Source of the DNA: Chondrosia reniformis
Lineage: Eukaryota; Porifera; Demospongiae; Chondrillida; Chondrillidae
DNA length: 64,000 nt
NCBI GenBank assembly: GCA_947172415.1
Contig: OX359198.1
Coordinates: 1,519,401-1,583,400, forward strand
Direction of reading: 5' to 3'
Shown here: positions 32,311 to 46,500 of the stretch, piece by piece
Layout of the letters: each line of letters starts with the position of its first letter
Numbering within the stretch: position 1 is the stretch's first letter
The notes under the pieces: generated by a model
The model's database searches: none
Told to the model about the DNA's origin: nothing
Seen by the model: only the letters and a program-made list of their open reading frames with translations
Program-made: the position numbers and the translations under genes

Positions 32311-35079
32311 CCATATGAGATTTGCTAGTTACGAGATTGTTTCCATGGCAACATTCTTATCCCAGGTAACCTGCTATCTTTATAGGTCAATTAGTAATTA
32401 CAAGTACAAAGTAAGTTACCAAGCATTATTAATTGAAGAATCTATTAACGTAGATGATTAACTGATGAATCAACGTAAACAGTGAACTTTGATAAAGTGA
32501 TACCTTGGATACAAAAGTGATTTATTGATGGTGATACTAATTAATATCAACATTCTTCAGTTAATTGATCATGACCATGAACAGCTGTTGAGCATCATAT
32601 TAGTTTGTTAGTGGTCTCCCAATAACCAGTTTAGGTCACCACTCCTTTTCCATTATTAGGTTGATTTGGAGGGTCTGATTGATTTAACTGATGATTCAAA
32701 CTTGTTAATCAAACTGCAGAGTTGGCATATATATCCATGCCTATTCACTGATATACCATATATGGTCGTACATTAGCAGCACTCCTTGCCAATGATCACA
32801 GGACACATAAACTTGTGATAGGTCCCCTCAAACGTCATCATGTTCTGTTGAATGAGGTAGTTTTAATCTTTGAGTAGAATGTACTTTATCATTCAAGGAT
32901 TTCCTCAACAAGCCTGAGTTCATGTACTTATTAGAAATTCAACTTTGATAGGGACATTTATCATTAAAGTATACTTTTTTTCAGATTCCCTTTAACTGAT
33001 TGCGTAATCCTTATGGACCCATTGTAGTGATATGATGTGTTATGTATAGTGTGTGTGCAGTATATGTGTGACTGTCTCATTTTTCAGAGTCAAAATGTCA
33101 TTGTATGTAGATTTTGAGAAAGTAATGCATTAATTAACAAGATAGCTTTCAATATACGTATACGTACATTAAAATTCATTCATTGAATGAACTGAAACAT
33201 ATGAAATTCTTATGTGACAGTAGCAATATAGAATTGAAGATTACAAATTTGAGACAGCATTCGAATATTCTAAGTGCATATAGCTTGCTGTAGCTTGGTC
33301 TTGTTTCTCAATTTCCATGACATTATTTTTCTCTAAACTTTCACAAAAGCTGAAACGAGATTAATAAAGGAAAAACTAGACCTTATTTTCCATTTCTATT
33401 CCCAACTATATGTTGCATGATATATATACTGTCACATATACTCTACAGTATACCAGATTCATACTATACAGTACTTACGTATATAGATTGCTTAGTTCAT
33501 ACACATTGTGTACTCCATTCTGCTTAACTTCCTATATATGGTCGAGATCTGCACGGTTCAATGCCATCTTATATATTGGTAGTGATTACTGAAGTTACGA
33601 GACCTAATTGACTGTGAAGTGCAATAACACTGTGCATCTCTTTCTCCCTGTCTCCATCTTATTAGAGACATTAACGCTGCACAGTCTAGTGATTTGAAAT
33701 CACAAGTGTGTATTATCTGAGACATTTGAAATGGGCGATGTGATATTCTAGTGTGTAAGACTTGTTTGATGATTAGTAATTCTGAACCTTTGTAGATTAT
33801 ATGGCACTGAAATGGTACACATGAAAAACATTACAAATAATTGATGAAAGACAATAAATTATTTTGTGGCTGAAGCTATTAATTTACTGTCAAGGAACTC
33901 TGTAGTTTTCAATTAGATGCTATATAAATCTCATAATTAGTGGTAATATTTGGAGGTCTTCATAATGTAACACTGATTGAAATATAATATATTTTATGAC
34001 TTAAAAATTAACAGATTTTACAAATACGTACATTCGTATATATGTATACTGAAAAGCTGATGATTTAAGTGTGTACCAAAGTAAATATTACGTACATATA
34101 CTATAATTATCCCTGTCCTTTATCTCATCATGTGACCTTGGTTAACCCCTCCATCACTCTGTCACAAATGAGGTGCTACAGCTGACTCTACAGTCACTGA
34201 CTAACTTATGTATGTAGTGACCATTTTGTACTATATAATCCACTGACTTGCATTCTATTATTAAACCTCTAACTATAGGTTATCACATCTTCCTGGTTCC
34301 TACATTAAGGTATTAGATGGTTGGTTAAACAGTCCAGTGAATTCACACTTGAGAATGCAGATTACAAATAGCTCTTGATACACTTTACTATCATTGTTCA
34401 TTGTTGACATATTTGCTTGCATCTCATTTTCTGATTAGATAGTAATATTAGATACTGTACATGAGATAATCAGTGTCTTGTCATCTCTACCAGGTCTGAA
34501 ATGTTCTCCTGTTATCAAAGTTCCTTAACTCCAGCCTTCCTCCGTCAAGGAATGAAAGCTTGACATACCTGTGAGCATGGAAGCGTTACTTGACATGTTT
34601 ACCAATGCATGTATTTTTAATTTTTGTAAAGGTATTTCCATTTTTTTCCCAATTTCAAATGTCTACAGATATGTACGTACATATACATTCAATTGGAAAG
34701 GTTTGTATGTGTTGGAGGAATAGACAACGAGTAAGTGCACAAGCTTTGTGTTGCTTTTAATAACAGATATACCTCATACACGACTCCTCATATATACTAT
34801 GATATCTGTCCATATTTAACAATTTCCAAATTTAGCATTTACTAACTGTATTAGCTTATAACCCATTATCTAGCAAATGGACAATTTAAAGGCATTTGCA
34901 GTGATAACTCAATAGTCTTAGATATGTCATTGCCAATGTCATTTGTATGATGTCTGGGAGGAGGTTTAACTTTCTGAACGTGATGCATTCTCATTGGATA
35001 GACTAACCTTTGTTTTCAAATCTTTTTTCCTCTTAATGTGGACTCCCTATTTGGTACCATATGCATACATATGTACATA
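32311..35079. other. Noncoding stretch with one exon-like relic
   Basis: Unique AT-rich DNA beyond the duplicon. At about 32660-32870, after an acceptor-like CATTATTAG, one frame reads VDLEGLIDLTDDSNLLIKLQ and then hits a stop. A shifted frame continues RTLAALLANDHRTHKLVIGP up to a donor-like GAG|GTAG. It may be a decayed exon; I do not recognise it. Nothing else convincing is visible. Confidence 0.35.
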
Positions 35080-35571
35080 CTGTATTTGTCCAAATAGAAG
35101 CCCAGGCTTCTATTTCATTCCAGTCATTTTGTTGTTGTCATGATCAGTTCATACTTTAGCCCAGTGTGTCAATTTGAGAGATCCCATGCTCTATTTGACA
35201 CCCAGTTTCTTTTTGAGACCTCATGCTCTATTTGAGACCTCATGCTCTATTTGAGACCTCATGCTCTATTTGAGACCTCATGCTCTATTTGAGACCTCAT
35301 GCTCTATTTGACACCCAGCTTCTATTTGAGACCCAGCTTCTATTTGACACCCAGCTTCTATTTGAGACCCCATGCTCTATTTGAGACCCAGCTTCTATTT
35401 GACACCCAGCTTCTATTTGAGACCCCATGCTCTATTTGAGACCCAGCCTCTATTTGAGACCCAGCTTCTATTTGAGACCCAGCCTCTATTTGAGACCCAG
35501 CTTCTATTTATGAATAGTCCAGTTGACCCCAACCTCTAAACCAGGCCCAGCCTCTATATTGACAAATACAG
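35080..35571. mobile_element. TA-flanked MITE with an internal minisatellite
   Basis: The ends CTGTATTTGTCCAAATAGAAGC (left, broken here as 35080-35101) and its near-inverse (right, to 35571) are flanked by TA (35078-35079 and 35572-35573). The interior from about 35180 to 35515 is about 19 tandem units of 18-19 bp, alternating two types: GAGACC(T/C)CATGCTCTATTT and GA(G/C)ACCCAGCTTCTATTT. The unit resembles the element's own subterminal sequence (GAAGCCCAGGCTTCTATTT), so the array probably grew inside the element. Confidence 0.8.
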
Positions 35572-37888
35572 TATACTTTTTATATACGTATGTGATAAAT
35601 TCCAGTTTTCCTTCATTTTTGTTATTATATATGTCATAAGATATGGTGTAATTGAGTATTTAAATATTTCATTACTAAATATGCTCTTTCCTTTATGATA
35701 GACAGTGCCAAGACAAGTGAATTGAAATTGAAATCCTATACCTTTCTCACTGGCCATCTGGTAAAGCAGTGTTGAGAGAGTATCAAATGGAGGATTTCTT
35801 TTTGTTTCAAGACAGTGTACGTTTACCTACGTTAATTGAGATATGAAATTTATTAAACATAATCCCTTGTAATATTTTATTATATTGTAGTCACTTGTGT
35901 TATTGATTTTATGATATAGGGATTTCTTCTAACTGTGCCAAACTTACCTATGCTAAGATGAATTATCTCAAAGATTTACCTTAAATATCTCATGTATGTA
36001 TGTAAATTCATTTGTAGGAATTCTTGACGAGTCAACTTCTGACACATAATTAAAACATACAATAATAGTGGATTCAAGTTCCATTGTAGCTCTCATTCCC
36101 AACCCCAGCTTGTTTTGTCAATGGATTACTTGTATCTACACCTTAAGGCTGTAATTTCTTATCTGCAATATCTTGTACTCATCATTGTTCGGATGTGACT
36201 TTCTTATCTCCAGTCTCATTTAATTATCCACCCAAATCAATCTGATATCTCCCATTGTGATTTACCATGGAAAATGATGGCTGCACTTCTAGGAGGTCAA
36301 CTCACTTCAGCAGTCAAACTGCTCCAGGCACTGTCTCTTACCCCTGCCTGCCCCAATATTTTGGTTCCAGATTTTTAACTGTTAAAATCTAATTTTGTAA
36401 CTATGGTTTAGTAATTGAGGCACTTCTTACTTCAGAAAGAGTTTGGCACAGTCTGTCACAATGATGTGGAACCTTCTCTCATTGTTACAATTATAAGATA
36501 ACCTTGAAATCACTAGCCAAACAAAAATGTATTATGTAAACACCAGCAGTTATAAATGTTGGAACTATTCATTGCCATATATAGGCAGAAAGAATATTAT
36601 CATTATTTCACTGCCTTGGACCAGATATATATTATGGTACACCTTATTATACGTATATTATGTTCATACGTACGAACAATATAAATATATTTCAATTCAA
36701 ACAATATTTTCAAATTTTTTAGCCCTTCATGGATCATATACGTAGAATACTTATATTAGAAATAAAAATAGATGGATTTTTGTTACCATATTTGAGCAAA
36801 CCTGAAGATTTCGTTGCAGTGTTGTGATGTAGATGAATGAACTGTGATTTAGTTCTGCCAGCATTAGGTCTTGATTTATGTAACTGCAAGTAGAAGTATG
36901 TAATTGTTGGGTTTCTATTGATGTGTATATATCTTGGAAACCTTTTATCTGTTGTGATAATGGCTTCTCTTTTTTGTTTATGATTATGTAATCCTTCCTG
37001 CCATGGTAACACCAATGAGGATGAGAGAAAGGTCATCCACAACTTTATAATCTCAAGACTGATGTGCTGACTCATTAGCTGATACTCCCTGAGTGTGTAT
37101 AGATTGACAATGGCTGATGGGGTTTTCCCCTTACTTGTATGGTTTAATGAACATGAACCTATATTATTAGTGTACACCTGTATGTGCTAAAGACAAGATG
37201 TCTAAAGGTAGTGCTAGTTGCCATGGTAACCAGCCTTTTGACTCATGCAGTGTCGCCCAGCATGCAGCCAGCAAATTATGAGGTAGTAAAGCAAGTAACT
37301 GCTGCACCTAGCTCATCTAATATGCTTCTCTGTGAAGTATTTGCTACCGTCTGCACTTGGTAAATTGGTCGTTTTGGGATATCTTTGGTAATAGATGTAA
37401 TGCTTGCTTATTAATTCTCATATCGTGTTACCAGATAAACATGATGAGTCATCCGATCTTTGTATTTCTATTATGTTTAGCCAAAAGTGGGATTACTGTA
37501 ACTTAATATGATATGGGTATATTTTGTGGTTGTTGCCATGGTGTTCATTTGATTTTACAGGTGTACAGTAAATATGATTTTGTAATTAGCTGAAATAATT
37601 CCTATGTATGTGTTTGTGTAATGTGGAGTAATAGTTAACCACAGTATATATATATAAGCAGGCTACGTAGATCGATGTAAAATTAGTCAAAGACTAGTTT
37701 AATTAAGATTTAGTCATGTCTTCTTTTGCAAGCCTGCTTGTTCATAATGATGTTAGCCTTAGAGGCACCGTGTTATATCATTTTAATTAAGTTTTTGCTA
37801 CTGAAATTTCCTGTCAACCATTAGAGTGTGTATTTTAAACTTGACATTGAAATGAAGTATTTGTATGTACATGTACGTATGTACGTAT
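35572..37888. other. No gene seen
   Basis: AT-rich sequence with scattered short frames. The longest, 147 codons on the minus strand at 36734-37177, has no recognisable domain and no splice context. I see nothing I can support here. Confidence 0.5.
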
Positions 37889-38283
37889 GCCCTAGAGCGT
37901 GACTCATGGAGGCAGGACATTGCAGTGAGAACGGAGAAGCTCAATGCACAGGATGAGAAAGAAGAGCAGCATAGGAAAGATGAGAAGAGAAGGAGGCGTG
38001 TAGAGAGTCAGATGCAGTCTGAGGCTGCACTCGCCTGCGACTGGCCAGGATGTACCTTCCAAGCCGTGAACAGGTCTGGCCTTATCAACCACCAGCGGCA
38101 GTCCCACAGCACTCCACAGCTCACCCCATGCCCGTACTGTGGCCGGGAGTTAAGGCATCAAGGTCTGCACAACCACAAGAGGTTCTGTAAAGCAAGGCCA
38201 GCGGTGAACTGAGAAGCTGGATCTAGCAGCCTGTACCACTGGAGATGTCTTCAGTGCAAAGCAGCACATGGATGGATGGATGG
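37889..38283 (+). mobile_element. 5'-truncated LINE: ORF tail with zinc fingers, then (GGAT)n
   Basis: A noticeably GC-richer island. The frame reads RDSWRQDIAV, a charged helix, then two zinc-finger-like motifs: CDWPGCTFQ with a downstream HQRQSH (C2H2), and CPYCGRELRHQGLHNHKRFC (C2HC type). It stops at 38210-38212. This arrangement is typical of the extreme C-terminus of invertebrate LINE reverse-transcriptase polyproteins, where DR.RWR-type motifs precede a final finger. A GGATGGATGGAT tail at 38268-38283 fits a LINE 3' end. Only the last ~110 codons are present. Confidence 0.6.
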
Positions 38284-41200
38284 TATGTACGTATATAGCT
38301 TTCATTGCCCTATATATATACTTTATTATACAGAGACAAAGAATCTTGAGAAATAAGTATACTTGAATGCTGTTATCGATAACCATTAATTAGTATATCT
38401 TGTCCTTTAGTAATGGTATTGCCATGCCTCAGAGATTCCAATTGCACTATTTGATTACATCTAATGGACAATTGCTGCCCATGAAAGCTGGTGAAATGTG
38501 ATGTGAAAACTGGCAGACAATGAAAGTAGAATAAATTTAATAATGTGCTAGTCCAGAAGACTACGCCTTACAGGAAGATAAACTTGAGTTTTAAGTTTCA
38601 GAAAATCTGTTGTATACACCCTTAACATTGGTCATTAATAGGTTTGTTACTTGACAATTTAAGCACAAAATTTGCTTAAAAGGTGTGCATTATTAGAAAT
38701 AAACTATCTTGGGCACTATGCTATGCTATTATGTATTACATGTATAGTATATATATACCCATATACATTGTAATATTACATATGTAATATTCTAACCTCT
38801 GTTGTATTGTGATGCCTTGGAAATAATGACTTCTTCTGACTTGCAAATTAGAAGATTTGTACAAAATTGTCTCTCAATAAGTGCACCACTTTGATCATTT
38901 TGCTGGAGGCACATGTGCAGGACAATATCTATTTCTTCAAATACAAATGATGATTGATGATTAAGTATTAAAACACTGATGCTGGTTTATGATATCAATA
39001 ACACTGTATACATATATATGTATGCGTGTCACAGGTCATACATGTTATATTTATACATTTGGAGATTCAGTTATAAATTTCATTATCTCATCCAAATATA
39101 GAATTACTGACTAATTTATTAACAATGGTACATCTGAACATGAATATATATGTTTAGAATTCCTATGATACTCCCTTGCCTTTGTTGGTATATCAGCCTA
39201 TCAGGATATTATGATGTATTCATTACCAGCAGCTGCCTATGCTCAAGGTCAGGTTATGGGAAATAGAATAAGATATATGTGTTAATGGAAAAATTCCCAA
39301 AAGTCAGTGAAAAACATTCTGGTGTAGCAGTCACAATTATTAAGCTTGTTAGTTTCTTAAATTCTTGTGTAATGAGATCTTACAGAATATATCTTTTCTC
39401 CACTGCCAAATAAGCTGTATCTCACTCTGTGATCTAATCCAGTTATCCAGGGTACCTATTCCAAATATACAGTTTTAAAATTACCTTATTTTAAATGCAG
39501 TTTGCTACAACTTAATGTGAATGTAGCTGTACTTTGACATGTATAATGTTAGTGGCAAATTTGCCATGTCTTTGATTATTGGTTTAAGTGTCCTTTTATT
39601 TGAGTGACATACGTAGTAATCATTATTTGGTAATTTAAATTTTATTACTCGTATGCCTTAATCTAAAAGAATATTGAAACAAGGTAATGATGTGTTACTA
39701 ATATATAGAGCTATATATAGTTGCTAAACTATTTGTTGTTTCATCAGTATTGTGTTGGTTAGTCTAATAGTAGAAAAATTGAACCTGATTTTGTCTCTTT
39801 TACATGCTAAATTTCCAATCATGTACTTCTGTTTGTTTTGAATTTGGTACATTTTGGGGTTTCTGTCATGTACACCCACATTGAGGAGTCAATACACCAA
39901 TTTCCTTAGTGTTATAACTGTAATCAGTGGGTAACCGTGGGAGATTGAAGGCTACCCATATATGGATGTTTAGAAACGTACAAGATATAATATGGAATGT
40001 AAAAGTTATATATAGCAAAAAAATTAAAGTTCCCTAAACCTTACTACTCCTGCTTGTATGATATAATGTTTCAGAAGAAGTGATAAATACAGTGTGTCCA
40101 CAACATCCTGGTCATATTAGCAGTCACATGAATAATGATCTAAAACAAGAATGATAAATTGAGAAAATTCTGTATGGAGATTTCTAGTCAAGCAATCTAA
40201 TGTGATACTGTGCAAGCAATGCTATATCACAAGTGCTCAAGTTTTTTATTTATATTGAATACATTGTGATGCAATTTATACCTACTTATATAAATGGTTT
40301 GGAATGCATTAGCATTATATGTACAAAATTGCTGCATGAGACTTGATGATCAGTATTTGATTTTCTGTCTCGGAATTCGCTGGTAGTGACCCCTTATCTA
40401 AAGAATGCATGCTCATCAAAATGTTCTGTGATTGTAAATTTCCCAACTCATAATAGTGGTTTGAATTTACATTAAATTTGTTTTATCTCACTCACTTTGG
40501 AAATGACAAGTTTATTTCCCTTTAGTTGAATAACTGATTTACGTATATAGTACGTAGTTGATATTTGATAGCTGAGAGATGATATTATTGAGAGATGATG
40601 GTTGATAGTTGAGTAGCTGATAGATGATAGATGATAGCTTAAAATGAGCATTATACTTAATTGAACTGAAATTGTTGGACCTTGAGATCACTTGTTTGTG
40701 CACTTAAAAATTGTAGATTGCGAGGTTGCTGAAAATGGAAGTTATATGCATAGCATCACTGTTTAATAAATTGGGTGTTGGCTGTGGTAAAATTTCATTA
40801 AATCCTAGTTAGCACGTCTGACTACCAGGCTGTGTTTGTCCATGTTATACTGATCATGACAAAGCAGATGTACTTATGTGTATTTTGACTAGGAAGTATA
40901 CTGCACCCTTTTTATATAGTTGCAAGCAGGGATGTGGCTAGGAGGGATGGAGAAGTTATATTTTAATTAAATTATGTAAATAACTGCTGATTGGTGTCAT
41001 TCCTTTTATCTTATATCATTAGCAGATTATTTTCCTTTTAATTTGCTAAACTGTTGCAGTAGATATAAGTCATTGCATTCCTATTTTCTAGGTAGTAAGT
41101 AATTGCTAATGACTTCAATTGTGATAAATTGATTAGACTTCTAATTTGTCATACTCTCTTACAGAATGATATTTGGTATTAATGTGGCACAGATGTCATT

Positions 41201-41714
41201 GGAACAAAGATTCACTTTATAATTTATCTAATATTGAAGACTTAGTATACAAAACTTGAAATTCTCCCATGTGTTTTGAAGCAATCAGTCTTGTTTAAAA
41301 TGTCTGATTAATTTACTGTGTAATTGTAATTTAGAAGGAGAGCATGACAGTACATTTACGTATATATTATGTATGTATTATTTTATCAATACTCTACCTA
41401 TTTATAAGTATATATACGTATATTACACTAATTATGTTAGTCTTTAGATCTTTGTTAATGTACTTTATGTGTATATACTTGTAACAAAAAGATTAATCAT
41501 TTGTTTTGCAATCATCTCTTTCTGGCATCTGTCTCCTGGAACGCAAAATAAGTGTCACTATTTTGTTATCAAGTTATCGATAGCTTGCACCTGTACATTA
41601 GAGACTAATTAAGTTATGTCAGACTACAATGCAATTTAGAGGCAAGTTATGTGACATATACCGTTCCAAGTATTATGTATGTTTTTTTTAAAATCCCTAT
41701 GTGGCCAGGTTCTG
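38284..41714. other. No gene seen
   Basis: AT-rich noncoding sequence. The only local structure I noticed is a short degenerate GATAGNTGA/GAGAGATGAT run at about 40555-40640. Confidence 0.5.
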
Positions 41715-41925
41715 ACATAATAGCTACACTAGCCAGGAATCAAATATATAGGATCAATTTCAGAATTCAGTCGTTTTGGCCCTATCCATTGTCCGCATAT
41801 AAAGTCACCTTGCCTTGTATTGTAGATTATCAATTTACTGAATCAGGGCCCTGGAAAGGGCCGAAACGTCTGAATTCTGACCCTTAACATTGGTTCCGGG
41901 CTAGTGTAGTTAGAGAATAAACCTA
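41715..41925. repeat. Palindromic element (~75-bp arms)
   Basis: The left arm (about 41715-41800: AGCTACACTAGCCAGGAATC ... CAGAATTCAGTCGTTTTGGC) and right arm (about 41845-41925: AGGGCCGAAACGTCTGAATTCTG ... GGGCTAGTGTAGTTAG) are inverted with moderate mismatch. The small size, lack of a gene and palindromic form suggest a MITE or foldback remnant. Confidence 0.6.
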
Positions 41926-43399
41926 ATATATGTATGTATGTTTGGAAGAGCATTATATTACACTTAATAGAATGCACTTGTATTTGGCAAAGACTACTGA
42001 GGTAAACCCTATACTTTAGGTTATTTAATAGATGTTCCTGTTGAAACACCTGATAGTAAGAATATATAGCTGTGATAATCAAGGCTGATAGCTGTACCTA
42101 TCTATGAACACTCATATAGGACATGAAATAAGAATATTATATCATCACCACACTTGAACTGATAGGGTATAGTCAGTTCTGACCATTACTCTGTTAGTTT
42201 GTCTGAGTACGTTGCAATTGTAGATACACATTATTAGTTGAAAGGAGCTGTTCGTAATGATGTATGTATGTATGTTTGTGGTTCTGTTCCCCATATATAT
42301 CTACAGCAAGAAGTATGCTCAGGCATTTTTTAAATAATATACTTGTACATTTTTCTTGCTACATCTTTATTCCTTGTTCATTTTACATCGTAGTCTTTGT
42401 ATACGTATTATGCAGTTCTCTCTTTAGCTCTTTCATCATATATCTCTTTATGGCAATCCTATTGAACAATATCCTAGCAGGCAACTGACAGTCCATGGCA
42501 TTAAAGTTTTAGAGCAGAAATATTATTCTTATATGTCTCTGCTATTTTAGATACATATCATAAGAAAGTTTTAAAGTCTTAAAAATAATAACATCAAGTA
42601 CAGTATAGCTTACATATATATTAGTCCACATCTTTATTATATACCTACTGTATATGATGAGTGTTGGTATTATATCGGCTATACCATGCACTATGTATAT
42701 TATGTGTGTATGTTCAGAATACACTTAAGTTTACCTACATATCCATGTCCTTTGCCTTATTTAGCCCAATCTATTATTAGCTTGACAAGTAGCTAGCTAA
42801 TATGTCACATATGTTGATAAATGTGATTAGAAATTGTAAATTAAAGTATAATTAAATTGTCTCCCGTAATGAAGCCAATATAGGTGTGTAAATTATGACA
42901 GACTTATCAATGAGTCCAGATTCTCCATTAATGCTATAGAATGAACGGATCCATATAGTCCACCTTGTTATTTAGAGGTCAGGTAAGCAATATATAACAT
43001 TCATCAATGAGAATTGATATGATGCATTAACTGAATTGATAATTATAGCTTGTTATGTAATGATTAGCTTGAGGAACTTAGATTTTATATGTAGACATGT
43101 AATTGTATGGATATCAGTCGGCAATAATAAATCCAATAAACATACCTTTATGTACAATTTTGGCACTAATCTGGTTGAGGTAAATACAAAGGTTTAATGT
43201 TAATAGCTGACCTGAAAATATATCTAATTATTATATACGAGAGTGCATGATTGCATTATATAGCTGATACCATATAGGGTATACTGTTTAATGTATACGT
43301 ATGATTTCTGACATTGTGTATATAAAATGGTATATAGGCACAGATACATGAATGAATAATCTAACACACCATTTTTCTTATATGCCTCATCTACTTTAG

Positions 43400-43530
43400 A
43401 ATAAAAGGCCTACACTATATAGGCAACTAAACCTAGTTAGAGCTTTGGATGAGGATATACAGAGATTTCTCTTACTCCTCTTCTTCTCCACTGGGTCAGA
43501 TAACTGTTTCTGGGAATTCTACCCTTCATT
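43400..43530 (-). repeat. Dispersed repeat copy (minus orientation)
   Basis: The reverse complement contains GAAGGGTAGAATTCCCAGAA, a GTGGAGAAGAAGAGG stretch and CCAAAGCTCTAACTAGGTTT, matching the family seen at 285-756, 10490-10610 and 48785-48875. Confidence 0.65.
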
Positions 43531-46500
43531 AATGACCAAGGGTTATCCCCCCCATATTAAGCTTCCCTATATAGCATGACTAAGTTCACGTTCAGTCTAT
43601 TCTACTTGTATATTTCATTAACTTCATATTCATGTCAACTATGTCAGTAAGAAAATGGTGTTGTAGATAATGGACATATATAACTTGTGATTGATTTTCT
43701 GAAGTGATGATATGCATGTATTCATTATACCATTTTATCATGCCAGCCCATATAGAAAAACTTATACCTTTGTATGATGATGGTGTGTTTCACATAGTAC
43801 ATGTGTACATCACAGTCTGTTGTTTTGAAGTTAGTTGTATGTAATGATCGTAATTAGGTGCATTCAGTTTATTAAGTGATTGACATTGCATGGTATTCCA
43901 GACTGTTAAATCTTATCATGTTTACTCATGTTTTATTGTCTGTGCTATCAAGTTTCTCTATTCTAACCCAAGTCTGCTATATCCATATAAAATGTAAGGA
44001 ATGTACTTGCATAGTTTCATGTGCTATTGATGCAGCATTCTAATGCGCTGATCCCTAATTACTGGCCAATTCAGCCAATTCATGCTCATCAAATCCCAGG
44101 TTGAAGACATAAATGAAGTTAATGTACATCATTAAAGAATAACTAGAAATCCTTCTTCTTACTTATTAAGGGGAGGTAAATGCCTTACATAATGATAGGT
44201 AGTGCTTTAATCATTTTGTTAACATTGAACTGTCTATACGTATAAGTATATGCATATCAAATTTTAAAAGCTTTCAATATGTACGTATGTAATTGCCTAA
44301 AATTAGTCATTGTAATAAGATACTATATTTATACATTTGCCTTAAATGTATGTCTAATGTGAATCCTCATTTATGCCGGAAATTTTAATATTGTGTATTG
44401 TATCCTTCGTCCTACAAGTAATCACTCATTGAATGTGAATATGTAGGTATATGATTATCATATTGATTTTTATTTAATGCAATCTTTAACAAATTCTTTT
44501 TTGTATGGTCTGCATGCTGTTATCCATTGGGGTCTATTTTTATAATAAAATTATAATGTCATGTCCATGAATCTTTTTTAACGTGTACTGTATTTTCATT
44601 AACAGCTACATCGATATATTGGGAAAGTTATGTATTTCTGACAAAGCATGTTCTGACATTCAAGAAGCAGTTTGGTAATTAATTGAAAGAATTGCAGGCC
44701 AGACTTGCATATTTGATATTAAAGTGAACGACTAATTCATTTTCATTGTGGAAATAAAGGCCACTTATTTGAAAATGGAGACTGTATTAATATCAAAGTG
44801 CTTTAGACCAAATATATTAAAATAGTACATTATTTGACGTAATTATTAAATTCCTATTTCCATTGAATGGGGATGGAAACTAGCTAGTGTTACTAAAAGT
44901 AGCACCTTTATCCATGGTTAAGTAAGATGTAATTGTAAGTATGACATTTCATCCTGTATTACCTCAATGGAACCACCCTGGGACAACCTTGTTTCAAAAG
45001 AGTTGAATGTGTGCATATATGTATATGTTACTCATATCCTTGTAAATACCCTAACTCATTGTAAGTAATATAACTAATGTATTATGAAGCAGCAGTTGGG
45101 AAAACCAGACCTTCCTTAGAAGGTATAAGGACATGCATGTTTTTGATGTATGAGTTGTGAGTATTCTTGTTTAATGGTAATTGTACTTCATAGCAAATAT
45201 ATACGTAGCAAGCAAACAAGTGTGGGAGTATATATGTACGTATGTGTGGGTAATTGATATTTATATTATAATGAGCCTGAAGCTGTATCTGGTAATGAAC
45301 TAAGTGTAGGACTACAACCTTGAGTACAACATCTGTAAAATCTGATTTTCTTGTCTAGGCTCTTTTTAATGAAATATGATATTTAATCTTCTGTTCCTCA
45401 ATGCATTATATATGTGTGCTAAAAAAAGCCACAATATCACATTACAAACACACTTTATCAATGGCCAGTGGTCAGTCCTTCACTATATGGATTCACCATT
45501 GACAAGACAACTGCAGCTGTTGTTGAGAAGAATTCTGCCACTCCTATTTGACAATAAGAAAACTCTACATCTTTATTCTCATATACCCATGGCCATCTCA
45601 ATAGGTCTATATAGAAGGATATTCAGCCAAATGCTGAATGAAGAGACTATAATAGACAGTTGTCTGGTATTTGAAATATGCTACTGATAAATAGAATCCT
45701 TAAATTATTATTCCTACCCTACTCCCCATAGAACCCACAGAAATACTTTATCATCCATTTCTCTGCCTATTGTAAGGTAAGGAAATGCCTAACAATACCC
45801 ATGAATGTGTATTATTTTCCCAGAGTCCATCCTCCTTAGTGGAGGGGGGCAGTAACAATTCATATCATCTACGCCCTCCATGATTGGTGAGACCTGCAAA
45901 GTATTGCAGCACTGCTCAGTTTAGTATTTGATGGATACTAGAGTTACGTATGGGTAAATGATGTTAGTTATTTTCCATTAGACCTACTGATCCCTTTTTA
46001 TGTAAAATTTTATTTGCTTTGGAGTATGACAAACAAGTTGGTGATTGTGAAACCCCAATGTATTTCTCAATCTTTGTATTTGTGTTATATAGATGATATG
46101 TATGCATCTGTTTCACAACCTAACTTATATATATTATTATTAATTTGCCACATGCTCACCAGCACTAGGGCCAGACTGCCTTATGAGGCACAAAACAACA
46201 ATAACAAACATATACACAAATGTCTTCAAAGGAAGGAGTTTATATACTACTGGCTTTAAAACTCCATTCCTAAGGATCAGATTATCATTTCGCTATTGTA
46301 ACAATGTCTTGTATTATTTACCAAGTACATATCATTGAGGTTCAATAGCCATTATATAATTATATAATTGTTACACATTAAGTCCTTGAATGTATAATAT
46401 ACAAGCAATTGAATCAGTCTTGAATGATAGTGTTTTGGCCGTTTTTTAGATTCACTGTTAAGATCTTCAATTTCAATGTGGTAACTCTGTTGCAATAGGA

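Noticed and set aside
36734-37177. 147-codon minus-strand ORF
   Set aside because: No recognisable domain, low-complexity composition, no splice context.
45376-45687. 103-codon plus-strand ORF
   Set aside because: No family resemblance and AT-driven composition; likely chance.
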